Below, piece after piece: positions 52,816 to 60,953 of a stretch of 64,000 nt of DNA (within the stretch, counting starts at the first letter, position 1; each line of letters begins with the position of its first letter). The DNA is from Gaetbulibacter sp. 4G1 (GTDB lineage: Bacteria > Bacteroidota > Bacteroidia > Flavobacteriales > Flavobacteriaceae), in NCBI RefSeq assembly GCF_002741945.1, contig NZ_MDVN01000020.1:1-64000 (forward strand), read 5' to 3'. The notes beneath the pieces are model-generated. The model was not told the DNA's origin. It saw only the letters and a list, made by a program, of their open reading frames with translations, and searched no databases. A program made the translations under genes and the position numbers.

Positions 52816-55800
52816 TTAAAATGTTAAACTTAAGTTTAGACCATACGTCCTAGTTGATGGTAAATTAAAATTATCTACACCAGGATCGTTTCTACCTGTA
52901 CCTTGCGATAATTCAGGATCATAAGGTGCATCTTTATAGAAAAAGAATAAGTTATTCCCTATAAAAGAAAGTGATGCATTTTTAAGCCAATCAAATTTAT
53001 CTACATTGATATTATAAGAAAGTGCTAATTGAGCTAACCTTACATTAGTTCTATCATAAATATGAGGTTCATCAATACCATTTCTACCACCAATGGCATC
53101 GTAATATGTAAATGGATCTATTTGCGTCACAGCAACACCATTTTGTACCGCGTTAATATGCTCGAAACCTCTGTCTCTTGCAGCAGCAGATCTCTCAGAC
53201 ACACCATAACCATCTAATAATGCTTCTGTTTGACTAGCAGTAAATCCGCCGAACTTACCATTAATCAATACATTAAGAGAAAAATCTTTATAATTAACTG
53301 TGTTATTCCAGCCTAAAATATAATCTGGTTCTGCGTTACCTATTAATTCTCTTGTTGCCGTTTTTCTTGGTCTTCCATCTCCATCGTCAAGTATAATTCT
53401 ACCTTGATCATCTCTTAAAAATTTAAAGGCATAGATATCACTAATTGATCCACCTTCAACTAATCTAACATTAATCCCTTCAGCTCCACCTTGACCTATT
53501 GATTGAGTATCTGGGTGTAACTCAATAATTTTATTGGTGTTTTTAGAATAATTTAATGCTGTTGTCCAAGTAAAATCTTCAGTTACTATAGGTTTTCCAG
53601 AAAGTGTAATTTCTACACCCTTATTGTTTATTTCACCCGCATTTACAAAAAACGAAGTAAAATCTTCTATAGGTTGGTTAACTTGAATAAATTGATCTTT
53701 ACTAGTTATATCATAGTATGTAAAATCAAGACCTAATCGGCCATCAAATAGTCTAAAATCTAAACCAATCTCAGAGGTTGTAATAATTTCCGGTTTTGCA
53801 TCTGTAAATGGCTTAACCGTATTAAAGTTTACTGAACCATCACTATTAATTGTATGTCTTGGGAATATTCTATTGTAAGGTACTTCATTACCTACTCTAG
53901 CAAAAGACCCTCTAACTTTAGCAAAACTAATAAATTCAGGCATCTCAAACATCTCGCTTAAAATAACTGTTAAACCAGCAGATGAATAAAAATATGAATC
54001 ATTTCCAGTAAGTGCTAAAGTTGACGCCCAGTCATTTCTACCTGCAAAATCTGCAAAAATCATTTCTTTATAACCTAAAGTAACATTACCAAATAAGGAT
54101 TGTTTTTCTTGTCTACTCAACTTACCTGGTACATTTGAGCGCACTTGAACCACTGGTAAAAGGTTTTCAAAATAAAATTCATTAGCATAAGCCAATCCAT
54201 CGGCACTGCCTCCTGTATCTACCCAAACACCATTACCAAATACTGTTCTTTGGTTAGTTCCACCCGCTAACGCAGTTAGTGTAAAATCTTCGCCAAGGGC
54301 TGTGTCATAACTTAAAATAGCATCTAAATAACTACTGGTGTCATCATACTTTTCATAAATCCAACGACCATTCGATGGTACTGTAGTAGTATTTCCTCCA
54401 GCATTTCTTTGATTGTTAAATTCTTTAACCGCATAATCATAGTTACCTCTTACTTGTAATTTTAATTTTTCACTTATATCATACTCTATATTTAAACTTG
54501 CAATAGCTCTATTGGTTTTATCAATTTGCTTTTCTTCATTAAGTAACCAATAAGGGTTTGATTGTAAGTGATCAGGACCACCAATTAAATCATCCCAATT
54601 CTGTGTATAAGTATTTCTTGCAGCATTAAATAATCTATAATTATTCTTATAATCATCAAAATTCTTATCTCTTGGAAACCAATATAAACCAGTTAAAGGA
54701 TTGTTATAATAACCTGCTCTACTACGTCCGTTTGTCTTTTCCTTGGCTAAAATAATGTTTGAAGTTATTTTAACTTTATCATTAAAAAGCTTCGTTGATT
54801 GCTTAAAAGAGACATTGTGCTTACCATAGGTATTATTTGGTGTGATACCCGTTGAAGACGTGTTGGCATAAGAAAAATAGGCTTGTGTTTTAGCATTACC
54901 GCCACTTACAGAAACAGAGTTAAAATAATTTGTTCCAGTTTCAAAATAATCATCTACAAAAGTGTTATCATAATTACCTTGAGTATAAGACCAACTTTCT
55001 TTAGCTCCGCCTTCACTTCCATATCTGAATTGAAGCTCGGGTGTATCAATAACACTTTCAAATGTAATTCCTGAATTAACTTTAACAGTTGCTGCGCCCT
55101 CTTTACCACTTTTAGTTGTAATAACCACAACACCATTAGCACCTTGACTACCATAAAGTATGGCCGCATTAGCACCTCTTAAGATACTCATACTTTCAAT
55201 ATCATCAGGGTTTAATTGAGATAAACCATCTCCTTGGTCAACTCCATCCCACAATCCAGGTTGGTTACCTCTATTATTAACCATTGGTATACCATCAATT
55301 ACAATTAGTGGTGAACTATCTCCACTTAAGGATTTACTACCTCTAATTTGAATTTTAGTAGATCCTCCAGGTCCTGAGCTACTCTTACGTAACTCTACAC
55401 CTGCTGCTCTACCATTTAATCCACTTACAGGGTTAACATCTCTTGAAAGCGTAAGAGACTCACCATCTACGGTTTGCTGCGCATAGGTTAATGTTTTTTC
55501 GTCTCTCTTAATACCTAATGCTGTTACAACAACTTCATCTAGTTGACTAGCATCTTCTTCCATAGTGATATTAACAGTGTTAGAATCTCCAACTGTAATC
55601 GATTGCGTTTTAAATCCTATGTAAGAAAACTCTAAAACATCTCCAGCATTTGCTTGGATGCTATACTCTCCATCAAAATTTGTTTGTGTTCCAGAAGATG
55701 TACCTTGAATAATAATATTAACACCTGCAAGGGGTATACCTCCAGCATCTATTACTGTTCCTTTTATCTCATTCTGAAGAGCATCTTTAATAATAGCTTC

Positions 55801-56211
55801 AATTTCCTTGTCTAAATTTTCATTTTTAATTAAATCTTCAATGACTTTAATCACTGATTCATCATTCTTAGGAAATAATATTATTTGATCCTTTAAAAGT
55901 CTGTAATCTATATGTGTGTCTTTAAATAAATTAACAAGAACTAAATCTAATTCTTCATTAGTGGCATTTAAAGAAACTTTTTTAGATACGTCAACTAAAC
56001 TGTTGTTATAAAAGAAATTGAAATTGGTTAAAGACTCAATTTCTGTAAAAACAGTTTTAAGTTCAGCATTCTTTACATTAATAGTTACATTCTGCCCATT
56101 GGCCTCAACTGCAAACAGTTTTGCCATAGAAACAAAAAGCAAGAGGGTGTAAATTTTCATAATCCGTAAAAGATTTTTTTGTGACAAAAATTTAGTGTCA
56201 TTTTTTTTCAT
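52816..56211 (-). CDS. SusC/RagA-type TonB-dependent transporter with STN domain
   Basis: 1131 residues. After the signal peptide (about 1-39) come an STN signalling domain (about 40-105), a carboxypeptidase-regulatory-like domain (about 150-220, KGTVIDAGGIPLAGVNIIIQ), the TonB box region and plug (DEVVVTALGIKRDEKTL, PLIVIDGIPM) and a 22-strand barrel ending in YGLNLSLTF. STN-bearing SusC proteins signal through FecR to an ECF sigma factor, and both are encoded just upstream. It imports ligands captured by SusD. A terminator-like hairpin lies in the 111-bp gap to fecR. Confidence 0.96.
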   Translation of the reverse strand: MKKNDTKFLSQKNLLRIMKIYTLLLFVSMAKLFAVEANGQNVTINVKNAELKTVFTEIESLTNFNFFYNNSLVDVSKKVSLNATNEELDLVLVNLFKDTHIDYRLLKDQIILFPKNDESVIKVIEDLIKNENLDKEIEAIIKDALQNEIKGTVIDAGGIPLAGVNIIIQGTSSGTQTNFDGEYSIQANAGDVLEFSYIGFKTQSITVGDSNTVNITMEEDASQLDEVVVTALGIKRDEKTLTYAQQTVDGESLTLSRDVNPVSGLNGRAAGVELRKSSSGPGGSTKIQIRGSKSLSGDSSPLIVIDGIPMVNNRGNQPGLWDGVDQGDGLSQLNPDDIESMSILRGANAAILYGSQGANGVVVITTKSGKEGAATVKVNSGITFESVIDTPELQFRYGSEGGAKESWSYTQGNYDNTFVDDYFETGTNYFNSVSVSGGNAKTQAYFSYANTSSTGITPNNTYGKHNVSFKQSTKLFNDKVKITSNIILAKEKTNGRSRAGYYNNPLTGLYWFPRDKNFDDYKNNYRLFNAARNTYTQNWDDLIGGPDHLQSNPYWLLNEEKQIDKTNRAIASLNIEYDISEKLKLQVRGNYDYAVKEFNNQRNAGGNTTTVPSNGRWIYEKYDDTSSYLDAILSYDTALGEDFTLTALAGGTNQRTVFGNGVWVDTGGSADGLAYANEFYFENLLPVVQVRSNVPGKLSRQEKQSLFGNVTLGYKEMIFADFAGRNDWASTLALTGNDSYFYSSAGLTVILSEMFEMPEFISFAKVRGSFARVGNEVPYNRIFPRHTINSDGSVNFNTVKPFTDAKPEIITTSEIGLDFRLFDGRLGLDFTYYDITSKDQFIQVNQPIEDFTSFFVNAGEINNKGVEITLSGKPIVTEDFTWTTALNYSKNTNKIIELHPDTQSIGQGGAEGINVRLVEGGSISDIYAFKFLRDDQGRIILDDGDGRPRKTATRELIGNAEPDYILGWNNTVNYKDFSLNVLINGKFGGFTASQTEALLDGYGVSERSAAARDRGFEHINAVQNGVAVTQIDPFTYYDAIGGRNGIDEPHIYDRTNVRLAQLALSYNINVDKFDWLKNASLSFIGNNLFFFYKDAPYDPELSQGTGRNDPGVDNFNLPSTRTYGLNLSLTF

Positions 56212-56269
56212 AATTTTGCTTGGTTTAATTTGTTATTACTCAACTAGGGTAATAATTTTAATCATAAAA

Positions 56270-56300
56270 GGGAATGTGGCAGCATTCTCTTTTTTTTTTT
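56270..56300. terminator. Terminator-like hairpin between fecR and susC
   Basis: GGGAATG/CATTCTC (7 bp with one G-T pair, loop TGGCAG) is followed on the plus strand by eleven T. On the minus strand the same stem has one mismatch and is followed by TTTT. It could attenuate read-through from the sigma/fecR unit into susC or stop antisense transcription. Confidence 0.5.
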
Positions 56301-56322
56301 GCAGGTTTAGATTAAAATTTTT

Positions 56323-57300
56323 TTATTCTAGTATAATTTTTCCGTTTTTGATGGAGTACTCAATTGGGGACGAAATAGTTAATAATTTAAGTACTTCATC
56401 AATACTTAGGTTGTCAAATGTTCCTGTATACTCATAGTTTAATAGTTTTTGTGAATTAATATTAATTTTAACGTTGTATTTTCTTTCTAAATCAATTACA
56501 ACTTCTTGTAATGATGTTTTCTTAAATATCAGCTTTCCTTCTTTCCAGGCTACGACCTCTAAAGATTTTACTTCTTCAATTTCTAGTTTGTTTTCCTTTT
56601 TATAAAAAACTGCTTTTTGCGAAGGTGCTAATACAATAGGTGTTTCTTTGTCTTTAATCAATTCCACTTTACCAGTTACCAATGTAGTCTCGACCTTTTT
56701 ATCTTTATCATAAGATTTAACATTAAACGAAGTTCCTAAAACTTTTATTTTGATACTATTAGTATTAACTATAAAAGGTTTGTTTACATTTCTTTTAATA
56801 TCAAAAAAAGCTTCACCAATAAGTGTAACTTCTCTTATACTATCATTAAACTCTTTTGGATATATTAATTCGCTCTCAGCATTTAAGACAATCTTAGAGC
56901 CGTCAGGAAGGTAAATTTCTTTTTTATCTCCTCTATATGTTATGAGATTGATTTCCTCAGGAATTATGTTTGTACTAACAACTTGAGGGTTATCTTGTAT
57001 AACTGTATTATTAGATTTATTGTTTGCATTCCATAAAAACAAAAACAATACAAATATAGATGCAGCGGCGTACAAATATTTATCAAGTTTTCTTTTCTTT
57101 ATTATATTTTTAAATCTTTCAAAAAAGAAATCACTATTGTTATTTGGAACATCTTTAAATGTTGAAGCAATGTATTCTGCTTTTAAGATATTAAACACTT
57201 TATGGTTTTCTGGGCTTTTTCTTATCCATTCTATCGTTTTTCTTTTTTCGACAGAATCCATATCACCTTTTAAATATCTTAATAATTGCTTTTTATTCAT
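56323..57300 (-). CDS. FecR-family anti-sigma factor
   Basis: 325 residues. The N-terminal cytoplasmic anti-sigma segment (about 1-75, LLRYLKGDMDSVEKRKTIEWI) is followed by one membrane helix (about 80-97), the FecR domain (EINLITYRGDKKEIYLPDGSKIVLNAES, GEAFFDIKR and VLGTSFNVKSY in sequence) and a DUF4974 C-terminal domain (about 245-325) that contacts the STN domain of the transporter. It holds or activates the ECF sigma factor in response to ligand uptake. A 78-bp gap separates it from the sigma gene. Confidence 0.95.
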   Translation of the reverse strand: MNKKQLLRYLKGDMDSVEKRKTIEWIRKSPENHKVFNILKAEYIASTFKDVPNNNSDFFFERFKNIIKKRKLDKYLYAAASIFVLFLFLWNANNKSNNTVIQDNPQVVSTNIIPEEINLITYRGDKKEIYLPDGSKIVLNAESELIYPKEFNDSIREVTLIGEAFFDIKRNVNKPFIVNTNSIKIKVLGTSFNVKSYDKDKKVETTLVTGKVELIKDKETPIVLAPSQKAVFYKKENKLEIEEVKSLEVVAWKEGKLIFKKTSLQEVVIDLERKYNVKININSQKLLNYEYTGTFDNLSIDEVLKLLTISSPIEYSIKNGKIILE

Positions 57301-57378
57301 TATAATGTGGACAGTTATATATATGACGTATTTAATTAAGGGTACCCCTTAGTCAAAAGTCATTTTAATTCAAAAAAA

Positions 57379-57948
57379 TTATAAAAATGGTAAAAATTCA
57401 CGTAGAGAAACACGTAAATGCTTAAGAGCCTTAGTTATATGTGTTTCAATAGTTTTTGTCGAAATATCCATTTTCTGGGAAATTTCTTTATGGTTAAGCC
57501 CTTCTATGCGGCTTTTAACAAACACATCTTTGCATTTAGGAGGAAGTAAATCTATTGATTTCAAAACAGCTTCATATAATTCTTTTTCTATAAGAAGAGA
57601 TGCTGTATCATCTGAAAAAGCTGTATGATTTATTGAAGCTTCTAATTGATTTAAATTGTTTTCAATATTTAGTAATTGTTTTTTTGTTCTTAAGTAGTCT
57701 AAACATGCATTTCTAGTAACTTTATATAAATATCCATTTATATTAGACTGTACATTTTTTTTGGACCAAACCTTAATAAAGACATTTTGAATTATTTCTT
57801 CGGCATCTTCTTTACTTGCAATATACTGTGAAGCTATGTATAATAATTTTGAGCGGTATAACTTAAATAATATTTCGAAAGCAGCAACATTGCCTTCATT
57901 TATTAAACTAATAAATTCTTCATTATTTATACTGGCTACTTTATTCAT
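57379..57948 (-). CDS. ECF-family RNA polymerase sigma factor
   Basis: 189 residues. Sigma region 2 spans about 15-85 (FEILFKLYRSKLLYIASQYI, EEIIQNVFIKVWSKK) and region 4 about 120-185 (LPPKCKDVFVKSRIEGLNHKEISQKMDISTKTIETH seen across the helix-turn-helix). This is the RpoE-like Bacteroidota group paired with FecR. It would direct transcription of the downstream SusCD genes. The upstream region up to 58166 contains no further gene. Confidence 0.95.
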   Translation of the reverse strand: MNKVASINNEEFISLINEGNVAAFEILFKLYRSKLLYIASQYIASKEDAEEIIQNVFIKVWSKKNVQSNINGYLYKVTRNACLDYLRTKKQLLNIENNLNQLEASINHTAFSDDTASLLIEKELYEAVLKSIDLLPPKCKDVFVKSRIEGLNHKEISQKMDISTKTIETHITKALKHLRVSLREFLPFL

Positions 57949-58166
57949 TCAAGAACTAAATTATTACTTAGTTAAGGTTAGAATTTTAATAATTAGGGAC
58001 TTCAAATCTAAATAAATTTTATTAATTAATTAACATATATCTAATATTAACATTAAATATAATGCAAAAAAACATATAAACCAATGAAAAAATCTGTACA
58101 GATAAACAAATTTGCAATCAAATAGACAAACTTTAAAAGCTAATATAAATGGATATTTATATAAAA

Positions 58167-59627
58167 TTATCCTTTCGGAATACTCTTCAAAATCTCCAGC
58201 ACAAATTTCCAATATTTCTGAGCTGATGAAATTTGAGCACGTTCATCTGGTGAGTGCGCTCCTTTTATATTTGGACCAAAACTAATCATATCCATAGTAG
58301 GGTAATTAGTTCCAAGAATACCACACTCTAATCCTGCATGACAAGCAGCTACATGAGGCTTTTCTCCATTTAAATCTTCATATAATTTAGTCATTACTTT
58401 TAAAATAGCAGAATCCATATTAGGTGTCCAGCCTGGGTAATCGCCAGAGAACTCAACTTCACATCCAGTTAACTCAAAAGTAGCACGAAGTGTATTTGCC
58501 AAATCCATTTTAGAGCTCTCGACCGATGAGCGTGTTAAACATCCAATATGGATATTACCCTCTTTAATAATAACTCGTGCAATATTGTTTGATGTTTCTA
58601 CCAAGTCCGGAATATCAGCACTCATCCTATAAACTCCATTTAATGCAGCATACAATGCCCTAGTCACACCTTCTTGACCCCCTAAATCCATTATTTTATT
58701 TGGAGTCTCAGCTTTAGATACAGTGATTTCTAAATCAGGCTCCATGGTTTTAAGTTCTTTTTTAATGATTCCAGTTTGTTGAGCGACTTCTAATAAAAAT
58801 GCTTCTTCATGAACTGCATCAATTGCTACAATAGCTTTACTTTCTCTTGGAATAGCATTACGCAAACTCCCTCCATCAATTTCAGAAACTCGTAATCCAA
58901 AATTCTCGAAACCATCAAATAAAATACGGTTCAAAATTTTATTAGAATTCCCTAAGCCTTCGTGAATTTGCATACCAGAGTGCCCCCCTTGTAAACCTTT
59001 TACAGTTATAGTATAACCTATTTTAAATTCGGGCGTATCTTCTTCAGTATAACTTCTAGTAGCTGTAACATCTACACCACCTGCACAACCTACTCCTATT
59101 TCGTCATCCTCTTCTGTGTCTAAGTTCAATAATATTTCACCTTCAAGTAAGCCTCCTTTTAAGCCCATAGCTCCCGTCATTCCTGTTTCTTCATCAATTG
59201 TAAACAAGGCTTCAATGGCTGGGTGTGGTATGTCCACACTTTCTAATATTGCCATTATAGTGGCAACACCCAAGCCGTTATCGGCTCCTAAAGTTGTTCC
59301 TTTTGCTTTTACCCAATCTCCTTCTACAAACATATCAATACCTTGAGTGTCAAAATCAAAAACTGTATCATTATTTTTTTGGTGTACCATATCTAAATGC
59401 GATTGCATTACAATAGTAACTCGGTCTTCCATTCCAAGGGTTGCTGGCTTTTTTATAATAACATTCCCAACTTCATCCTCAATAGTTTCTAATCCTAGAT
59501 TTTTACCAAAATCTTTCATAAAGGCAATAACGCGTTCTTCTTTTTTGGATGCACGAGGTACTGCATTTAAATCTGCAAATTTATTCCAAAGTTGTTGCGG
59601 TTGAAGTTGTCTTATTTCTGAGTTCAT
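58167..59627 (-). CDS. pepD: Aminoacyl-histidine dipeptidase (PepD-type)
   Basis: 486 residues from the ATG at 59627, matching the length of E. coli PepD; a longer reading frame upstream runs through a dispersed repeat and is not conserved. M20-family zinc ligands and motifs: QSHLDMVHQKN, GADNGLGVA, FTIDEETGMTGA, CAGGVDVTA, HSGMQIHEGLGNS and ACHAGLECGIL. The enzyme cleaves Xaa-His dipeptides such as carnosine in the cytoplasm. It diverges from the DUF3810 gene. Confidence 0.94.
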   Translation of the reverse strand: MNSEIRQLQPQQLWNKFADLNAVPRASKKEERVIAFMKDFGKNLGLETIEDEVGNVIIKKPATLGMEDRVTIVMQSHLDMVHQKNNDTVFDFDTQGIDMFVEGDWVKAKGTTLGADNGLGVATIMAILESVDIPHPAIEALFTIDEETGMTGAMGLKGGLLEGEILLNLDTEEDDEIGVGCAGGVDVTATRSYTEEDTPEFKIGYTITVKGLQGGHSGMQIHEGLGNSNKILNRILFDGFENFGLRVSEIDGGSLRNAIPRESKAIVAIDAVHEEAFLLEVAQQTGIIKKELKTMEPDLEITVSKAETPNKIMDLGGQEGVTRALYAALNGVYRMSADIPDLVETSNNIARVIIKEGNIHIGCLTRSSVESSKMDLANTLRATFELTGCEVEFSGDYPGWTPNMDSAILKVMTKLYEDLNGEKPHVAACHAGLECGILGTNYPTMDMISFGPNIKGAHSPDERAQISSAQKYWKFVLEILKSIPKG

Positions 59628-59679
59628 TGTTATTTTTATTAAGTTGCGTAAAGGTAACAAAAATGCACAGATTCTGGCA

Positions 59680-59750
59680 GCTAATCCTGATTGAAGTGAC
59701 ATCCTTTTTTGAGGCACGAAAAAAAGATATAGCGAAAAGCAGGAAGAAAC
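59680..59750 (-). repeat. Dispersed intergenic repeat, copy C (partial)
   Basis: The minus strand contains ATCTTTTTTTCGTGCCTCAA, AAAAAGGATGTCACTTCAATC, matching the central part of copies A and B. The GGGCGTTACCC end is missing. It lies in the divergent promoter region of pepD and the DUF3810 gene, unlike copies A and B. Confidence 0.7.
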
Positions 59751-59790
59751 CTTAATAGACAAACAAATGCCATTGGGTACAAATTTTTAT

Positions 59791-59798
59791 TACTTTTG
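59791..59798 (+). promoter_or_regulatory. Predicted -7 box of the DUF3810 gene
   Basis: TACTTTTG fits TAnnTTTG and ends 4 bases before the ATG at 59803. As with the Crp/Fnr gene, transcription would begin at or next to the start codon, suggesting a leaderless mRNA. Confidence 0.4.
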
Positions 59799-59802
59799 AA
59801 AG

Positions 59803-60870
59803 ATGTTGAAGAACAAAAAAATAAGTATTGCACTTTTACTGATTCCACAATATATAACAGTTAAATGGTTAGCCCATTACCCAGAGTTTATAGAAAGTTA
59901 TTACAGTAATGGATTGTATCCGTATATTTCGAAAATTTTTAGATATGTATTAGGTTGGCTACCATTTTCTTTTGGTGATTTAATTTACGCATTAGCTATT
60001 ATTTACGCAATTAGATGGCTGTATAAAAATAGGAAGCGATTACGAAAAGACACTAAGCAATGGTTTATTGATGTGTTTGCTGTTGTATCGATTTTTTATT
60101 TTGCTTTTCATTTGTTTTGGGGATTAAATTATTACAGGCTTCCTCTTCATAAAAATCTTAATTTAAAACATGACTATACAACCGAACAATTAGTTTCTGT
60201 GACTAAAAAGCTAATTGAAAAATCCAATGACTATCATTTAAAAATAACAAACAATGATACTGTAAAAGTTGATATTCCTTATAGTAAATCGGAGGTTTTT
60301 GAGATTTCCAAAAAAGGTTATGATAATTTAAAACAAGTATTTCCGCACTTAGAATACAAACCAAAAAGTGTTAAAAAATCTTTATTTAGCTACCCTTTAA
60401 CATACATGGGGTTTAGTGGGTACCTGAATCCTTTAACTAATGAAGCACAAGTTGATGCTATTATTCCTATTTATAAATTCCCTACTACAACGGCACACGA
60501 AATAGCACATCAATTAGGTTATGCTGCCGAAAATGAAGCCAATTTTATTGGCACTTTGGCTACTATAAATAATGACGATATTTATTTTAAATATACTGGT
60601 TATACATTTGGATTACGTTTTTGTTTGAATGAAATATATAGACGTGATGAAGCTTTATATGAAATCATTGTAAAAACCGTAAATAAAGGCATTTTAAAAA
60701 ATTATAAAGAAGTCCGTGATTTTTGGGAAACACACCAAAACCCTACCGAACCTCTTTTTAAACTCTTCTATAGCAATTTTTTAAAAGCCAATAGCCAAGA
60801 AAAAGGCATGGAAAGTTACAGTTATGTTGTTGCTTTATTGGTTAACTATTTTGAGAATAAGTCTTTATAA
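59803..60870 (+). CDS. DUF3810 membrane metalloprotein
   Basis: 355 residues. Two or three membrane helices occupy the first 120 residues, the last ending at FYFAFHLFWGLNYYRLPLH. The soluble part contains a gluzincin-like HEIAHQLGY with H232, E233 and H236 as candidate zinc ligands, followed by ENEANFIG with a possible third ligand. The KSLFSYPLTYMGFSGYLNPLTNEAQV segment before it is characteristic of DUF3810. It may be a membrane-bound zinc peptidase; the substrate is unknown. An AT-only hairpin lies just after the stop codon. Confidence 0.85.
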   Translation: MLKNKKISIALLLIPQYITVKWLAHYPEFIESYYSNGLYPYISKIFRYVLGWLPFSFGDLIYALAIIYAIRWLYKNRKRLRKDTKQWFIDVFAVVSIFYFAFHLFWGLNYYRLPLHKNLNLKHDYTTEQLVSVTKKLIEKSNDYHLKITNNDTVKVDIPYSKSEVFEISKKGYDNLKQVFPHLEYKPKSVKKSLFSYPLTYMGFSGYLNPLTNEAQVDAIIPIYKFPTTTAHEIAHQLGYAAENEANFIGTLATINNDDIYFKYTGYTFGLRFCLNEIYRRDEALYEIIVKTVNKGILKNYKEVRDFWETHQNPTEPLFKLFYSNFLKANSQEKGMESYSYVVALLVNYFENKSL

Positions 60871-60953
60871 TTAAATGTTAAAAAACATTTAATGCAGCAC
60901 AACTACTCGCTTAATTTATATCTTTAGAAAGATAATTTTTAACTAACCAAATA

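Noticed and set aside
57338-57350. AAGGGTACCCCTT, an exact AAGG-N5-CCTT match before fecR
   Set aside because: No partner copy lies 21-22 bp away on either side, so I do not count it with the paired operators of the secretion locus.
58030-58212. Minus-strand 60-codon frame downstream of pepD
   Set aside because: It overlaps the pepD end in another frame, is Phe/Tyr/Cys-rich as random AT-rich sequence often is, and shows no domain.
59549-59755. Plus-strand frame and N-terminal extension of pepD across the repeat
   Set aside because: Both run through dispersed repeat copy C. PepD aligns to its family from the ATG at 59627.
60870-60893. ATTAAATGTT/AACATTTAAT hairpin after the DUF3810 gene
   Set aside because: The stem is almost only A-T and no T-run follows, so it is too weak to call a terminator.
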